DNA from: CAWHNT01 sp963830775
GTDB lineage: Bacteria > Pseudomonadota > Alphaproteobacteria > Geminicoccales > Geminicoccaceae
Direction: 5' to 3'
DNA length: 64,000 bases
Assembly: GCA_963830775.1 (NCBI GenBank)
Contig: CAWHNT010000056.1
Location: 62,001-126,000 of the forward strand
This document shows, piece after piece, positions 34,639 to 45,827 of the stretch. The notes beneath the pieces were generated by a model. That model saw only the letters and a list, made by a program, of their open reading frames with translations. It ran no database searches and was not told the DNA's origin. Every line of letters starts with the position of its first letter. The stretch's first letter is position 1. Position numbers and translations under genes: made by a program.

Positions 34639-35526
34639 TCAGGCTCCCCGCCCGAACAGGCCGGCGGGCTTGATCAGGAGCACGATCGCCATCAGGACGA
34701 AGATCACGGTGGCCGAGGCTTCGGGATAGAACACCTTGGTCAGCCCCTCGACCACGCCGACCCCGAAGCCGGTGAGGATCGAGCCCAGGATCGAGCCCAT
34801 GCCGCCGATCACCACCACGGCGAAGACGACGATGATGAGGTCGGCCCCCATGAGCGGGCTCACCCGGTAGATCGGGGCCGCCAGCACGCCCGCGAACGCC
34901 GCCAGCGCCGCCCCGAAGCCGTAGGTGAGCGTCACCATCCGCGGCACGTTGATGCCGAAGGCCTGGACCAGGCTCGGGTTCTCGGTGGCGGCACGGAGAT
35001 AGGATCCCAGCCTGGTGCGCTCGATCACGAGCCAGGTGGCGAGGCAGACGACGAGCGAGGCCACGACCACCCAGGCCCGGTAGTTGGGCAGGAACATGAA
35101 GCCGAGATTCTGCCCGCCGGCCAGCTGGGGCGGCACCTGGTAAGGCAGGCCGGAGGACCCGTAATAGTTGAGGAAGAAACCCTGCAGCATCAGCGCCAGG
35201 CCGAAGGTGAGCAGGAGCCCGTAGAGATGGTCGAGATTGGCGATGCGCTTGAGCAGCAGACGCTCGACCAGCATGCCGAAGGCGCCCACGGCCACAGGCG
35301 CGAGGAGCAGCGCCCACCAATAACCGATGCCGAGATAGGTGAGCAGGAACCAGGCGCAGAAGGCACCCAGCATGTACTGGGCGCCGTGCGTGAAGTTGAT
35401 GATGTTGAGAAGCCCGAAGATCACCGCGAGGCCGAGCGACAGGATGGCGTAGAAGGCGCCGTTGATGAGCCCGATCAGGAGCTGACCGAACAGCACCTGC
35501 GGGGCGATGCCGAGAAGCTGCTGCAT
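34639..35526 (-). CDS. livH: Branched-chain-type ABC transporter permease LivH
   Basis: Permease of 295 residues with the LivH hallmarks LINGAFYAILSLGLAVIFGLLNIINFTHGAQYMLGAF (positions 19-56; key residues N-I-I-N-F-T-H-G), VERLLLKR and VVIGGMGSILGSILTG. It is the second gene of the importer cluster after the binding protein, with 38 bases between them. Overlap-free, intact frame. Confidence 0.92.
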   Translation of the reverse strand: MQQLLGIAPQVLFGQLLIGLINGAFYAILSLGLAVIFGLLNIINFTHGAQYMLGAFCAWFLLTYLGIGYWWALLLAPVAVGAFGMLVERLLLKRIANLDHLYGLLLTFGLALMLQGFFLNYYGSSGLPYQVPPQLAGGQNLGFMFLPNYRAWVVVASLVVCLATWLVIERTRLGSYLRAATENPSLVQAFGINVPRMVTLTYGFGAALAAFAGVLAAPIYRVSPLMGADLIIVVFAVVVIGGMGSILGSILTGFGVGVVEGLTKVFYPEASATVIFVLMAIVLLIKPAGLFGRGA

Positions 35527-35564
35527 TGCCGGTGCCTCCTGCGCTCTGCCCCTGCGTCAGCCGA

Positions 35565-36779
35565 TCACTTCACCAGCGGGCAGTTGCCCTCGTTCAGCGG
35601 GCGGAAGGCCTGGTCGGCGGGGATCGTCGCCCGGAGGTTGTAGTAGTCCCAGGGCTTGGTCGATTCCGACGGCTTCTTGACCTCGAACAGGTACATGTCG
35701 TGCAGCTTGCGGCCGTCGGCCCGGATCGTGCCCTTGCCGAAGAGCGGATCGTCGGTGGGCAGCTCCTTCATCTTCGCGACCACGGCCTTGCCGTCGGCAT
35801 CGCTGCCCAGCGCCTTCAGCGCCTTGAGGTAATGCAGCACGCCGGCGTAGACGCCGGCCTGGGACATGGTGGGATGCAGGTCGCGGTTGCCCTTGGCCAT
35901 GCGCTCGCCGAAAGCGCGGGTCTGGTCGTTCATGTCCCAGTAGAAGGACTCGGTGAAGACGAGGCCCTGCGCGGTCTCGAGCCCCAGCCCATGCACGTCG
36001 GTGATGAACAGGAGGAGGGCTGCCAGGCTCTGGCCGCTCTGGGTGATGCCGAACTCGGCCGCCTGCTTGATCGAGTTGATGGTGTCGCCGCCGGCATTGG
36101 CCAGGCCGATCACCTTGGCACCCGAGCCCTGGGCCTGGAGGAGGAAGGAGGAGAAGTCGGCCGTGCTGAGCGGGTGACGCACGGCGCCCAGCACCTGGCC
36201 GCCGCTCTTGGTCACGACCGCCGAGGTATCACGCTCGAGCGCATGGCCGAACGCATAGTCGGCGGTGAGGAAGAACCAGGTGTCGCCGCCGCCCTGCACC
36301 ACGGCCTTGCCGGTGCCGTTGGCGAGCGCCCAGGTGTCGTAGGTCCAGTGCACCGTGTTGGGCGAGCACTTGGGACCGGTGAGGTCGGACGTGGCGGCAC
36401 CGGAGTTGACATAGACTTTGTTCTTTTCGCGGGTGACCTCGTTGACCGCCAGGCCCACGGCCGAGTTCGGCACGTCCACGATAATGTCGACCTGATCGAC
36501 GTCGTACCACTGGCGGGCGATGTTGGAGCCGACGTCGGGCTTGTTCTGGTGGTCGGCGAAGATGACCTCGATCGGCGTGCCGTCGAGCGAGCCGCCGCTG
36601 TCCTCGACCGCGAGCTTCGCCGCCAGCACCGAGCCCGGGCCGCCAACGTCGGCGTAGAGGCCGCTCTGGTCGTTGAGCACGCCGATCTTGATCTTGCCGT
36701 CGGTGAACTCGGCGGCCTCGGCTCCTGCGGCCAGCACCACCAGTGCCGTGGCCGTGGCAAGCGACGGTCCCAGTCTCAT
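35565..36779 (-). CDS. Periplasmic substrate-binding protein of Liv-type ABC importer
   Basis: Type I periplasmic binding protein of 404 residues with a Sec signal peptide (cleavage likely after AGAEA, about residue 22). The fold starts IKIGVLNDQSGLYADVGGPG, followed by VEVIFADHQNKPDVG-type and YVNSGAATSDLTG segments typical of family 5 ligand-binding proteins. The ATG at 36779 follows AAGGGAAGGG and is preferred over 36803. The ligand cannot be assigned. It is encoded between the ATPase and permease genes of the same importer. Confidence 0.87.
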   Translation of the reverse strand: MRLGPSLATATALVVLAAGAEAAEFTDGKIKIGVLNDQSGLYADVGGPGSVLAAKLAVEDSGGSLDGTPIEVIFADHQNKPDVGSNIARQWYDVDQVDIIVDVPNSAVGLAVNEVTREKNKVYVNSGAATSDLTGPKCSPNTVHWTYDTWALANGTGKAVVQGGGDTWFFLTADYAFGHALERDTSAVVTKSGGQVLGAVRHPLSTADFSSFLLQAQGSGAKVIGLANAGGDTINSIKQAAEFGITQSGQSLAALLLFITDVHGLGLETAQGLVFTESFYWDMNDQTRAFGERMAKGNRDLHPTMSQAGVYAGVLHYLKALKALGSDADGKAVVAKMKELPTDDPLFGKGTIRADGRKLHDMYLFEVKKPSESTKPWDYYNLRATIPADQAFRPLNEGNCPLVK

Positions 36780-36799
36780 CCTGTCAGCCCTTCCCTTGA

Positions 36800-37505
36800 T
36801 CATACGCCCAGATACTCGTGCAGCTTGGCCTCCTGCCGACCGATCTCCGCGTTCGGGACCATGTCGACCACCCGCCCGTGCTCGACCACATAGTGCCGGT
36901 CGGCGACGGTGGAGGCGAAGCGGAAGTTCTGCTCGACCAGCAGGATCGTGAAGCCCTGCGACTTCAGCTCGCGGATCGTGCGCCCGATCTGCTGCACGAT
37001 CACCGGCGCCAGCCCCTCCGTCGGCTCGTCGAGCAGGAGCACCCGCGCACCCGTGCGCAGGATGCGCGCGATCGCCAGCATCTGCTGCTCGCCACCGGAG
37101 AGCTTGGTGCCCTGGCTGCCCAGCCGCTCCTTCAGGTTCGGGAACAGCTCGAAGATGCGCTCCACGGGCAGCCCGCCCGGCCGTACCTCGGGCGGCAGCA
37201 TCAGGTTCTCGCGCACGTTGAGGCTGGCGAAGATGCCGCGCTCCTCGGGGCACAGCGCCATGCCGAGCCTGCGCGATCCGGTTCGAGGGCATGGCGATCA
37301 GCTCGGCATCACCGAACCGCACCTGGCCCTGCCGCCGCTGCACCATGCCCATCATCGAGCGCAACGTCGTGGTCTTGCCGGCCCCGTTGCGGCCCAGCAG
37401 CGTCACCACCTCGCCCTCGCGGACCTCGAACCCCATCCCGTGCAGGATGTGCGATTCCCCGTACCAGGCGTGGAGGTCCACGACCTCGACCAGGGCGGCT
37501 TCCAT
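36800..37505 (-). CDS. livF: Liv-type ABC transporter ATPase LivF, frameshifted
   Basis: ATP-binding subunit of about 234 residues: Walker A GRNGAGKTT, signature LSGGEQQMLAIAR, Walker B VLLLDEPTEGLAP and H-loop-type LLVEQNFRFA. The frame shifts by one at about 37270, just after SNRIAQA; the second frame resumes GMALCPEERGIFASLNVREN. Its start lies one base after the LivG stop. The indel falls between two well conserved blocks, so an assembly error is likelier than a dead gene. Confidence 0.88.
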
Positions 37506-37506
37506 C

Positions 37507-38265
37507 TCAGGCAGCCTCCGTGCCCATATAGGCCTCGCGCACGCGCTGGTCGGTCGAGACCGTGGCGTAGTCGCCCTCGGCCAGCACCTCGCCCCGTGCC
37601 AGCACGGTGATCCGGTCGCTGAGATCGGCCACGACCGAGAGGTTGTGCTCGACCATGAGCACGGTGCGTCCTTTCGCCACCTGCCTGATCAGGGCGGCGA
37701 TCTTCCCCACGTCCTCGTGGCCCATTCCGGCCGTGGGCTCGTCCAGCAGCATGAGCTTGGGCTCGAGCGCGATCGTGGTCGCGATCTCCAGCGCCCGCTT
37801 GCGGCCATAAGGCAGCTCGACCGCCGGCACCTCCGCCAGATCGGCGATGCCCACGTCCTCCAGCAGCTCGCGTGCCCGCTCGTCATAGCGCTCCAGCACC
37901 CGCTCCGAGCGCCAGAAGTCGAAGGATTCGCCCCGGCCACGCTGCAGGGCCACCCGCACGTTCTCGAGCGCGGTCAGGTGCCCGAACACGGCCGAGATCT
38001 GGAACGAGCGCACGAGCCCCAACTTGGCGACGTCGGAGGGCTTGGCGGCGGTGATGTCGCGGCCGTCGTAGACGATCCGCCCGCGGGTCGGCCGCAGGAA
38101 CTTGGTGAGCAGGTTGAAGCAGGTGGTCTTGCCGGCACCGTTGGGGCCGATCAGGGCGTGGATCGAGCCCCGTCTGACCGAGAGGTCGACGTTTCGGACG
38201 GCGAGGAAGCCCGCGAACTCCATGGTGAGCCCGCGCGCCTCCAGAACGATATCGCCCTTGTCCAT
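37507..38265 (-). CDS. livG: Liv-type ABC transporter ATPase LivG
   Basis: ATPase of 252 residues: Walker A GPNGAGKTT, LivG-specific GLVRSFQISAVFGHLTALENV, Walker B LMLLDEPTAGMGHED and VEHNLSVV. The canonical LSGGQ is replaced by PYGRKRALEIA, normal for LivG. The ATG at 38265 is preferred over a GTG at 38280. It is the first gene of the importer operon (livG, livF, binding protein, livH, livM). Confidence 0.9.
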   Translation of the reverse strand: MDKGDIVLEARGLTMEFAGFLAVRNVDLSVRRGSIHALIGPNGAGKTTCFNLLTKFLRPTRGRIVYDGRDITAAKPSDVAKLGLVRSFQISAVFGHLTALENVRVALQRGRGESFDFWRSERVLERYDERARELLEDVGIADLAEVPAVELPYGRKRALEIATTIALEPKLMLLDEPTAGMGHEDVGKIAALIRQVAKGRTVLMVEHNLSVVADLSDRITVLARGEVLAEGDYATVSTDQRVREAYMGTEAA

Positions 38266-38348
38266 CCGGGCTGCAGCCACCTCCCCACAGTCTTGGCCAA
38301 GGCCGATAACGGGAAGTGGTGCGGCTGTGAAGCCCGGGCCTGCGCGCG

Positions 38349-39239
38349 CTAGACCGTGAACGGCTTCGGTTCAGGAACGCGGCCGCCACGTCGCCGACCT
38401 GGAACAGGTTGGGCGTCTGGGTCGGCGGCATGCGGCCGACGATGGCCTCGATGGAAGGCGCGGTAACCGCCATTGAAGGCCCCCTCCTTCCAGACCTTCT
38501 TCATGATTGGCGGTGAAGAGGCCGTTGCGGTTGCCGTCGAGCGAGACCTGGGCGTCCTGGCAGCCCGAGATCAGGATCGCGCCGGCCGCAGGCGGGGTGC
38601 TCTCCGCACCGGCGGTGGCGGCCTGGAGCGCCAGATACATGTCTTTGTGCTCGTTGTAGGCGTCCATCGTCACCTCGATCGGTGCCAGCCCGGACCCGCG
38701 CCCCCTCCTCGGGCGGCACCGCAGTCCTTCGGCATCGTCTCGGCAGCCGACTTGGCGATGCTCCGCGCCAGCTCTTCTGGCGACGGCCCGCCGGCCTTGA
38801 CCCGCTCGCGCAGCACCGTCCCGCTATGGCAGCTGTCGGAGAGGCTGACGATCCGCACGCCCTTCTTGAACTGGCCGAGGAGGCGTAGAGTCTCGTCGTC
38901 GATCAGCTGGCGCTCGTAGAGACACCAGGTCTCGTCCATCTTGTCGTCCTCGTCGCTGCCCTCGTCGGGGATCTGACCGCCATGCCCGGAATAGGTGAGG
39001 AAGCAGCAGGTCGCCCTGCCTCCAGGGTCCTGCGCGAGCCGCAGCATCTCCTTGATCAGCCGGCCGGAGGTCGCCTCCTTGGTGAGCAGGACGGTGGTCT
39101 CCGCATAGCCGACCGCCTTCGCGATCGCCGCCATGTCGTTGGCATCGAACTCGCAGGCCGCAAGCTCGCCATCCCAGCCGCCATAGTGCTTGGGATCGAC
39201 GAAGTTCAGTCCCAGATGCAGCGAGTAGCCTTTTGCCAT
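38349..39239 (-). CDS. Metacaspase-type C14 peptidase, several frameshifts
   Basis: Metacaspase of about 296 residues. The first frame gives the p20 core: catalytic His in LTYSGHGGQIPDEG and Cys in SLSDSCHSGTV. It then breaks in a G-run near 38700. Further one-base shifts near 38508, 38450 and 38368 must be bridged to read DAYNEHKDMYLALQ, NGLFTA, VWKEGAFNGGYRAFH, EAIVGRMPPTQTPNLF and KPFTV-stop. All pieces match a metacaspase in order. Four indels in 900 bases could mean poor local sequence or a young pseudogene. The ATG at 39239 follows GGGGAGTGAAGG. It lies 25 bases after the giant CHAT gene, so it shares its operon. Confidence 0.75.
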
Positions 39240-39264
39240 CACCTTCACTCCCCTCGGATCGGCC

Positions 39265-42200
39265 TCAATGGGCGCTCGTGGCTGCCCGCAGCCGTCCGGC
39301 TATGAACCTGAGTGCCGTGACCAGCGCTGCCCGCGTCTCCTTGGAAGCGGCCGGGCGGTCGCCGGTAAGAACTTCGGCCACAAAGTCGATCTGCTCCAGG
39401 ACGGAGGCGAACTTCAACGGCGAGCCGCCCCGCTTCCACGGCCGCAGATAGGCTTCGATCACCGCCTTCTGGCATTCCGGCTTGGCCACCTCGCCGCTCG
39501 TCAGCGCGCGGCCGAGCAGCACGTCGGCAAGGATGATCGCGTTCCAGAACTCGGGCTCGCCGGCGTCGGCCAGCGCCGCCTCGGCCTCGGCCCGCTTCAG
39601 CCAGCTTTCGACGTCGGGCGCGCCTTGCAGCTGCGGGTTGCGGACCGCCCGAAGCTCCATGGCAAGCAGCCAGTTGAGCAGAGGATAGGGTCTCAGCCGC
39701 CCGGTAGCGAGCGCCCGCTCGTGCGCCTGGCGATAGTGGTCGGCCATGTCGGTCAGCGCCCGGTCGCGCTCGCGGCCGTCGCTCACCTGCGCCAGGCGCT
39801 TGTAGCAGCTCCCCAGGAGGGAGAGCCGCTCGACCGTGGGCTCCCCGCCCGCCAGCGCGATCAGGCCCTTGATCGTCGCGATCGCAGCTTCGACCGTGGC
39901 CTTTGCCTCCGGGCCGCCTGCGATCGCGGCTTGGCGGGCACGGAGGTTGGCCAGCTGCTCGATGGTCCGGACCGGTGCGGCCGCTTTCTCGGCGGCAAGC
40001 GCCTTGACGTAGCAATCGATAGCCTGCCCGAGATCGCCCAGCTCACCGCACGCCTCGCCGAAGCGGCTCAGGATCTCCGGATGACCCTGCAGCTTTTCCG
40101 GCGTCCGCTTCCAAACCTCATCGAGCCGGCTCTTCAGCTCGGCGGGATCACGCACCACGATCGTCTGCGCGTCCTGGGCGATGTTCTCGATCTCGACGGC
40201 GGCTTCCCGCAGGTGCCCGTAGGGCCGGACATCCTTCCGCCCGTCCGGTGCGCCCCGGTCAGTGACGAGGCGGTAAGCCGGGTCGCCGTAGCACTGATAG
40301 GCTCCCCAGGTGTTCGTCAGCTTGTAGGCGTTGAACACATCCCGGCGCGCGACCTGCACCGCATAGCCGAAGGCTGCGCCGCCCAAGAGCCGGTCATAGA
40401 GCGTGCTCGCGAAGAGGCTCGCCGCGGCATCGTCGACGGCCCAGCCGGCAGCGACGACGGCCCGGGCCCCGAGCTTGATGAATTCGGTCGCGAGGTTAGC
40501 CGCAAGCTCGGGATAGCGGGCCTCCGCCCGGCGCTCTGCCTCCTCGTTCACCTTGCCGAGATGGCAGCAGTTGATGAAGACGAGCTCCGGTACCGCAGGC
40601 AGCTGGGCGATCGTGGCCGGCTTCAGGAACAGGCCGTCGCCCAGCACCATGCCCGTCACCGGGCCGTCCTTGGACGGGAAATCGACGTCGCCATGACCGG
40701 CCAGGTGAAGCACGCGCCAGCGATCGCCCATGAGAGCCGAAACGATGGCGTCCGGGTCGCTGCGGATGCGCTCGGTCACCGTGAAGCCGCTGCCGGCCAG
40801 CCGCTGTGCCACCGCCTCGGCCTCGGCCTTCGCTCCATCCAGCGGCGGAAACTCGGGCATGCCGCTCGGAGGGTCACCGATCACCAGGGCTTTGTCCCCG
40901 GTCGCCATGATCGGCTTATCGACAAAGCGGTGCTCGACCAGCTGGCGGATCAGGCCGGCCCGCACAGCGGGTGGCTCGGTCTCGCCGCGCCCGCCATCGT
41001 GCAGCAGCTCCCAGGGGTAGCCGGCCGTCTGCTTATCCAGGACGAGGACGAGGTGCCGGTCGCCACGCGCCTCATCCTTGATCCGCGGTGGAAACATCAG
41101 CTCGAAGAGGGTGGCACCGGGATCATCGCCATCGCCTGTCCGAGTGGGCTGGGTGACGGCACGGCGGATGAAGCGATCGACCAGCTCGCGCTGGCCGGCA
41201 ACAAGCCTGGCCTCGGCCCGCGCACGGTCGGTCAGGTCGAGGAAGCGCAGGGCACCCTGCTTGTCCATGGTGACCTGTCGGCGGCGCCACCATTCCGGAT
41301 CTTCCATCACCGCTGCCCTGCGCCGGCCTCCCTCGCCTGCCTGGACGGTGGAATCGAACGACAGCTGGGAATTCAGACGCTCTTCGCGCAGCGCCAGATG
41401 GATGGCGCGCGCAGCCTGGATGGCACGGTCCTCGTACAGCTCGATGAGCTCGACATCGGCGAGGGCGTCCTCCCCCAGCGCCAGATTGGTCTGCAGGATC
41501 GCCTCGAGCAGGGACGTTATCGAGTCCCGGATGCTGATGCCGCCTTCGCCGGCGCCGATCAGCAGGACCGAGATCCCCGCCGTGCCGCGTGCCACGGTCG
41601 CGGCCTCGCTCACCGCCAGCGCGTAACGGCGCAGGCCGTCGGCGACGGTGTGCTTGAGGTCGCCGGGCGCAAGCTCGCCCACGGCACCCAGACCGACGAT
41701 CACCGCACCGGGTGGCTGGGCATTCCGGTCGAGCACGATCTCGGCGGTGCCGATCGCCCCCGGATAGAGGCGCAGCTCGCGGCGCCGGGAGAGCCGACCA
41801 TCCAGCGCGCGGTCGAGATGCCCCTCGCTGCCGGCGATGGTGTCGCCGACATAGTGCCCGACCACGACCGGGTATCGTGCAAAGGCAAGATTGCCGTGGA
41901 CGAGGCGCAACCGCGTCCGGCGCGCCTCCAGGCGGGGCGGCTTTACCCGGTAGCCCAGGGCCGCCGCGGTCAGCTCCTCTTCGTTCGGGTAGACGAGCGG
42001 CTTGTCCGCCGGGAGCTCGAAGGGTGCAGCGGTGGCGCGCGCCGTTACCGGTGGCGTGCGCGACAGCAGGGTGGTCGTGCCATTCTGCAGAAGCTCGGCG
42101 TATCCTGGGAAGGACGCGGCGTGGGCCGCAAGCAGGCCGTGCTCGGCGTCGACATACCACCGCTCGAGCTCGGCCGGAATCGTGTCCCAGGGCACCCTGC

Positions 42201-44584
42201 CATCGCCACGCGCCGTAGCGAGGAAGCGAAGGTTGCCCTCACCGACCTCGATGCTGACCGGCGTCGCCGGAGCAGCACCGGCAACATAGAGCACGTGCTG
42301 CCGGTCGGGTGCGAGGCCGTCGAGCAGGGTGCGCGTCTCGCGCGCCTTGGCCAGGGCATCGGCCGCGGGCAGGGCCCAGCCCCGGGGTTTTGCCCGTTGC
42401 AGCCGATCCCAGGTCGCGGGTGCCAGAAGGTCGAGCGAGGCGTCGGCCGGCAACAGCTCCAGGAGACCAGGATAGGCACTGAGAATCCCAGCAGCTCCTC
42501 CTCGTCGCGCTGGATGTCGAGCAGCGCCAGGCAGGCGACGAGGCGCTCCTCCCCAAGGAGTGCCCGCGCGGCGGCGAGGGAGCCATGCCAGGGCGTGCCG
42601 AGAAGGAGCAGGCGGCAGCCGGGCTTGGCCGTGAACTCGCGCCAGAGCTGCGGCCGCAAGGCGAATGCTGCCAACGCCAGCAGTCCGCCAGCCGAATGGC
42701 CGACGATTCGCACCGGTTCGGCCGTGGGCGTCAGCCTCTCCGCGATCCGGTCTGCCAGCACAAGCGCCTCGTCCCGCATCGACCTTCGCCAGTCATAGGC
42801 ATGCGGCACGACCTCATGGATCTCGCTCAGGTATTCGATCAGGCCGCCATAGGCCCGGGCCACCGGCGACTCCGCCTTGACTCCGGGCTGATCGATCGCG
42901 AGCTCGCCCAGGCGGCCCCAGGCGATGTCGGCGAGATCGATCCAGACCCGGTCGTCCGCGACCGCGAGATGCGAGCCCATGAGGCCGGGCACGACGAACA
43001 CGACCGGCCGCTTGGCACCCTCGCGGCGGCCGTAGACGCGGCTGTCGATCTCGGCCGGCCGCTCGAGCTTCAGGAAGCCCGCCTGCTCCCGGTCCTCGCC
43101 GCGCAGGCCGGCCAGCAGCGGCGTCGATCGTCTTGCGGTTCGTGAAGTAGTTGAAGTGGCTGACCTCGCCGCCCTTGTCGAAGAAGAAGCGGGCACCGTC
43201 CTTGCGCGCGAGACCGCCATACATCGCGACCGTATCGACGACGAGGTCGTGATCACCGCCATAGAACCAGTCGCCGACCTTGAGCGCCAGCTTGCCCAGC
43301 CAGGAATCGCCCTCGATGTCACCGGAGATGACCGAGAGGTCGGAGGCGACCTCCACGCCCGGCCGGTTGAGCACGGCCGTGAGCAGCGAGCCCGGCAGCA
43401 TCGCCTCGAGCCCCGGCACCGCGCGCGGGTCGGTGCGGGTCTTCACGGCGGCCAGCAGGAAGCCCTTGATCGCCCGGTAGGTGAAGCTGCCGCCGAGCCC
43501 GGTGAGGTCGAGCAGGCTGGTCGTCACCGAGAGCCAGCGGTCGAGCCGCTCGCCGGCGAGCGTCGTCCCGGCAGCCGGGCAGGCGACGCGGACGAAGCGC
43601 TCGACCCGGACCTTCTTGTCTCGTCAGGAGCCGCTCCAGCTCCTCCAGCTTTGCGAGTTCCAGCGCGTAGGCGTCGCCCTTGCGGTCGATCCAGCGCTTG
43701 AGGGCCTCCAGCTCGCCGGCGAACGGCGCCTGCCCGTCGAGCCGCTGGCCGCGGCAGAGCAGCTCGCCGATCATGCCGCCGCGGGAATGGCTCACCACGT
43801 GCAGGAGAGCGTTGTCCGGCAGCGCCTGCATGAGCTCGATCGCGTTGGCGATCGGGCTCACGCTCAGCGTCTTGTGCTCGTAGGCGACGATCCGCTCGTC
43901 ATAGGCGCGGGTCAGCTTTGCCCATGCCTCGTCGCGCCAGCGCTCGTCCGGCGTGCTGGCCGGGCGCTTCAGGTTGCCGAAGCTGCCCTCGGCACTGGAG
44001 GCGGTGCCGTGCAGGAGGAGCAGGATCGGCTCCTTCCCGCCGAGCTCGTCCGCCTGCACGGGTGCGGTGACGACGGCGTTCTCGCTCGTGACCAGCCAGC
44101 GCCCGAGGCCGGTGGTCGCCATTCGCCAGTCGTCGAAGCGCCGTGCCAGCTCCGGGCCGGCGAGCGTGCCGCCTGCGTCCCCCAGGAGCCCCGCAATGTC
44201 GATGTCGAAGGTGCGGATGGCCTCGATGTCGGGCTCGGCCGGGCCGCCCCGGGTGACCGAGCCACCGAACGACAGCGGCAGGTCGATCGTGTCGGGCTCG
44301 CCTGCCGGACCGCGCGTGGACGCCGCCGGCAGGTCCTCCGCGAGCTGGTCGTAGCGGACCCAGAACCGCGAACCGCCGCCGAGGCTGATCTCGACGATGG
44401 TGTCGGGCTTCAGTCCCTCCAGCGTCGTGAGCGACGTGGCGGCACGGGTGGCATCGACCTTGGCTGCCTGAACCGAGTCTTTCTGGAGTCGGCCGCCGAC
44501 CCTGGGGTCGGCGAGCGCGCCGAGATCGGGCTCGATCGCCTCGCGCTTGCGATCGCGCTCTCCGACCAAGCGGATGCGACCCAT
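39265..44584 (-). CDS. Giant double alpha/beta-hydrolase - CHAT protease - TPR protein, frameshifted
   Basis: About 1770 residues. An N-terminal alpha/beta hydrolase has LLLLHGTASS and nucleophile elbow HSRGG (266-270), with probable Asp/His in GGDHDLVVD and HFNYF. A second, PGAP1/LCAT-like hydrolase follows (VVFVVPGLMGSHL; GHSAGG near residue 628). Then comes a caspase-fold CHAT protease domain with His in HLAGHGDVD (about 1295) and Cys in FINCCHLG (about 1339), and a helical TPR-like tail. One-base shifts occur at about 43620, 43127 and 42495. Each is bridged to give continuous homology, so a single chain is inferred. The ATG at 44584 follows GGGGAGGAG. Cytoplasmic: no signal peptide or membrane segment. 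Possible suicide effector; that role is inference. Confidence 0.72.
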
Positions 44585-44802
44585 CTGCGCTCCTCCCCGA
44601 AGCTGCTGGCTCGCTTACCTTAGGTCGATCCTGCGCCTGCTCGCACCCAACTGAAAGTGGTGAATCTCACAGAATGGCTCTTTCGCGGCCAGTCCTTCGC
44701 GCTTCTCAGCGTGAGGCCGCCGTGGCAGGCTTGCCGCGAGTGACGGGAGGGGCCAGCAGCCGTGCTGCCGGCCCACGAAGAGACGGAGAGCGGGTGGTGC
44801 CG

Positions 44803-45786
44803 ATGCGTGTGACTAGGAGATGGCTGGGCGGCGTGCTGGTGGCCGCCGGCATGCTGGCGTCGGCCGTGCCGGCCATGGCGGAGCCGATCGAGGTGGCCGC
44901 GATCTACACCGTCCCGGTCGAGCAGCAGTGGGTGAGCCGGATCCACAAGGCCCTGCGCACTGCCCAGGAGCGCGGCGACATCACCTATGTCTGGTCGGAG
45001 AACGTCGCCAATACCGACTACGAGCGGGTGATGCGGGAATATGCCGAGGCCGGCAAGAAGCTGATCCTGGGCGAGGTGTTCGGTGTCGAGCGGGCGGCCC
45101 GCACGGTTGCCAAGGACTATCCCCAGACCGCGTTCCTGATGGGCTCGAGCTTCGGCCCGCAGGAGCCCAACTTCTCGGTCTTCGACAACTACATCCACGA
45201 GGCCTCGTATCTGACCGGCATCGTCGCCGGCAAGAAGACCAAGTCGAACCTGATCGGCATGGTCGGCGGCTACCCGATCCCGGAAGTGAACCGGCTGATG
45301 AACGCCTTCATGGCCGGGGCGAAATCGGTGAACCCGGACGTCAAGTTCCTGGTCAGCTTCATCGGCTCCTGGTTCGACCCGCCCAAGGCCAAGGAAGCGG
45401 CCTTCGCCATGATCGATAAGGGGGCGGACGTGATGTATGCCGAGCGCTACGGCGTCTCGGATGCCGCCAAGGAGCGCAAGGTCTTCGCCATCGGCAACGT
45501 CATCGACACCCAGGACGAATATCCCGGCACGGTGATCGCCAGTGCCCTGTGGCTGATGGAGCCCACGGTCAACGCCGCCATCGATGCGGTCCGCGACGGC
45601 ATGTTCAAGGGCGAGGAATACGGCTCCTACAGCTATATGGGCCAGGGCGGCTCGGCCCTGTCGAACCTAGATGTATCGCTGATCGGTGCGGACACGGTGA
45701 ACCTGGTCCGCCAGAAGCAGGCCGATATCATGGCCGGCAAGCTCAAGGTCGAGATCGACGACAACGAGCCCAAGCCTTCGCCGTAG
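44803..45786 (+). CDS. BMP-family substrate-binding protein of ABC importer
   Basis: Periplasmic binding protein of 327 residues in the basic membrane protein (PnrA/BmpA) family, which binds purine nucleosides or related ligands. The signal peptide ends AVPAMA (about residue 26). Family segments are EPIEVAAIYTVPVEQQW, the ASYLTGIVAGKKTKSNLIG block and DVMYAERYGVSDAAKE. The ATG at 44803 is chosen because it opens the signal peptide; GTGs at 44794 and 44797 are alternatives. It heads an operon with an ATPase and two permeases. Confidence 0.88.
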   Translation: MRVTRRWLGGVLVAAGMLASAVPAMAEPIEVAAIYTVPVEQQWVSRIHKALRTAQERGDITYVWSENVANTDYERVMREYAEAGKKLILGEVFGVERAARTVAKDYPQTAFLMGSSFGPQEPNFSVFDNYIHEASYLTGIVAGKKTKSNLIGMVGGYPIPEVNRLMNAFMAGAKSVNPDVKFLVSFIGSWFDPPKAKEAAFAMIDKGADVMYAERYGVSDAAKERKVFAIGNVIDTQDEYPGTVIASALWLMEPTVNAAIDAVRDGMFKGEEYGSYSYMGQGGSALSNLDVSLIGADTVNLVRQKQADIMAGKLKVEIDDNEPKPSP

Positions 45787-45827
45787 GTGGTGATCGTCAT
45801 GGCGCCGTGCTTCGCTGAGGCCGGCGC

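Noticed and set aside
39268..42798. Plus-strand ORF of 1176 codons
   Set aside because: Antisense shadow of the CHAT gene; composition is typical of high-GC mirror frames, while the minus strand has clear hydrolase and CHAT motifs.
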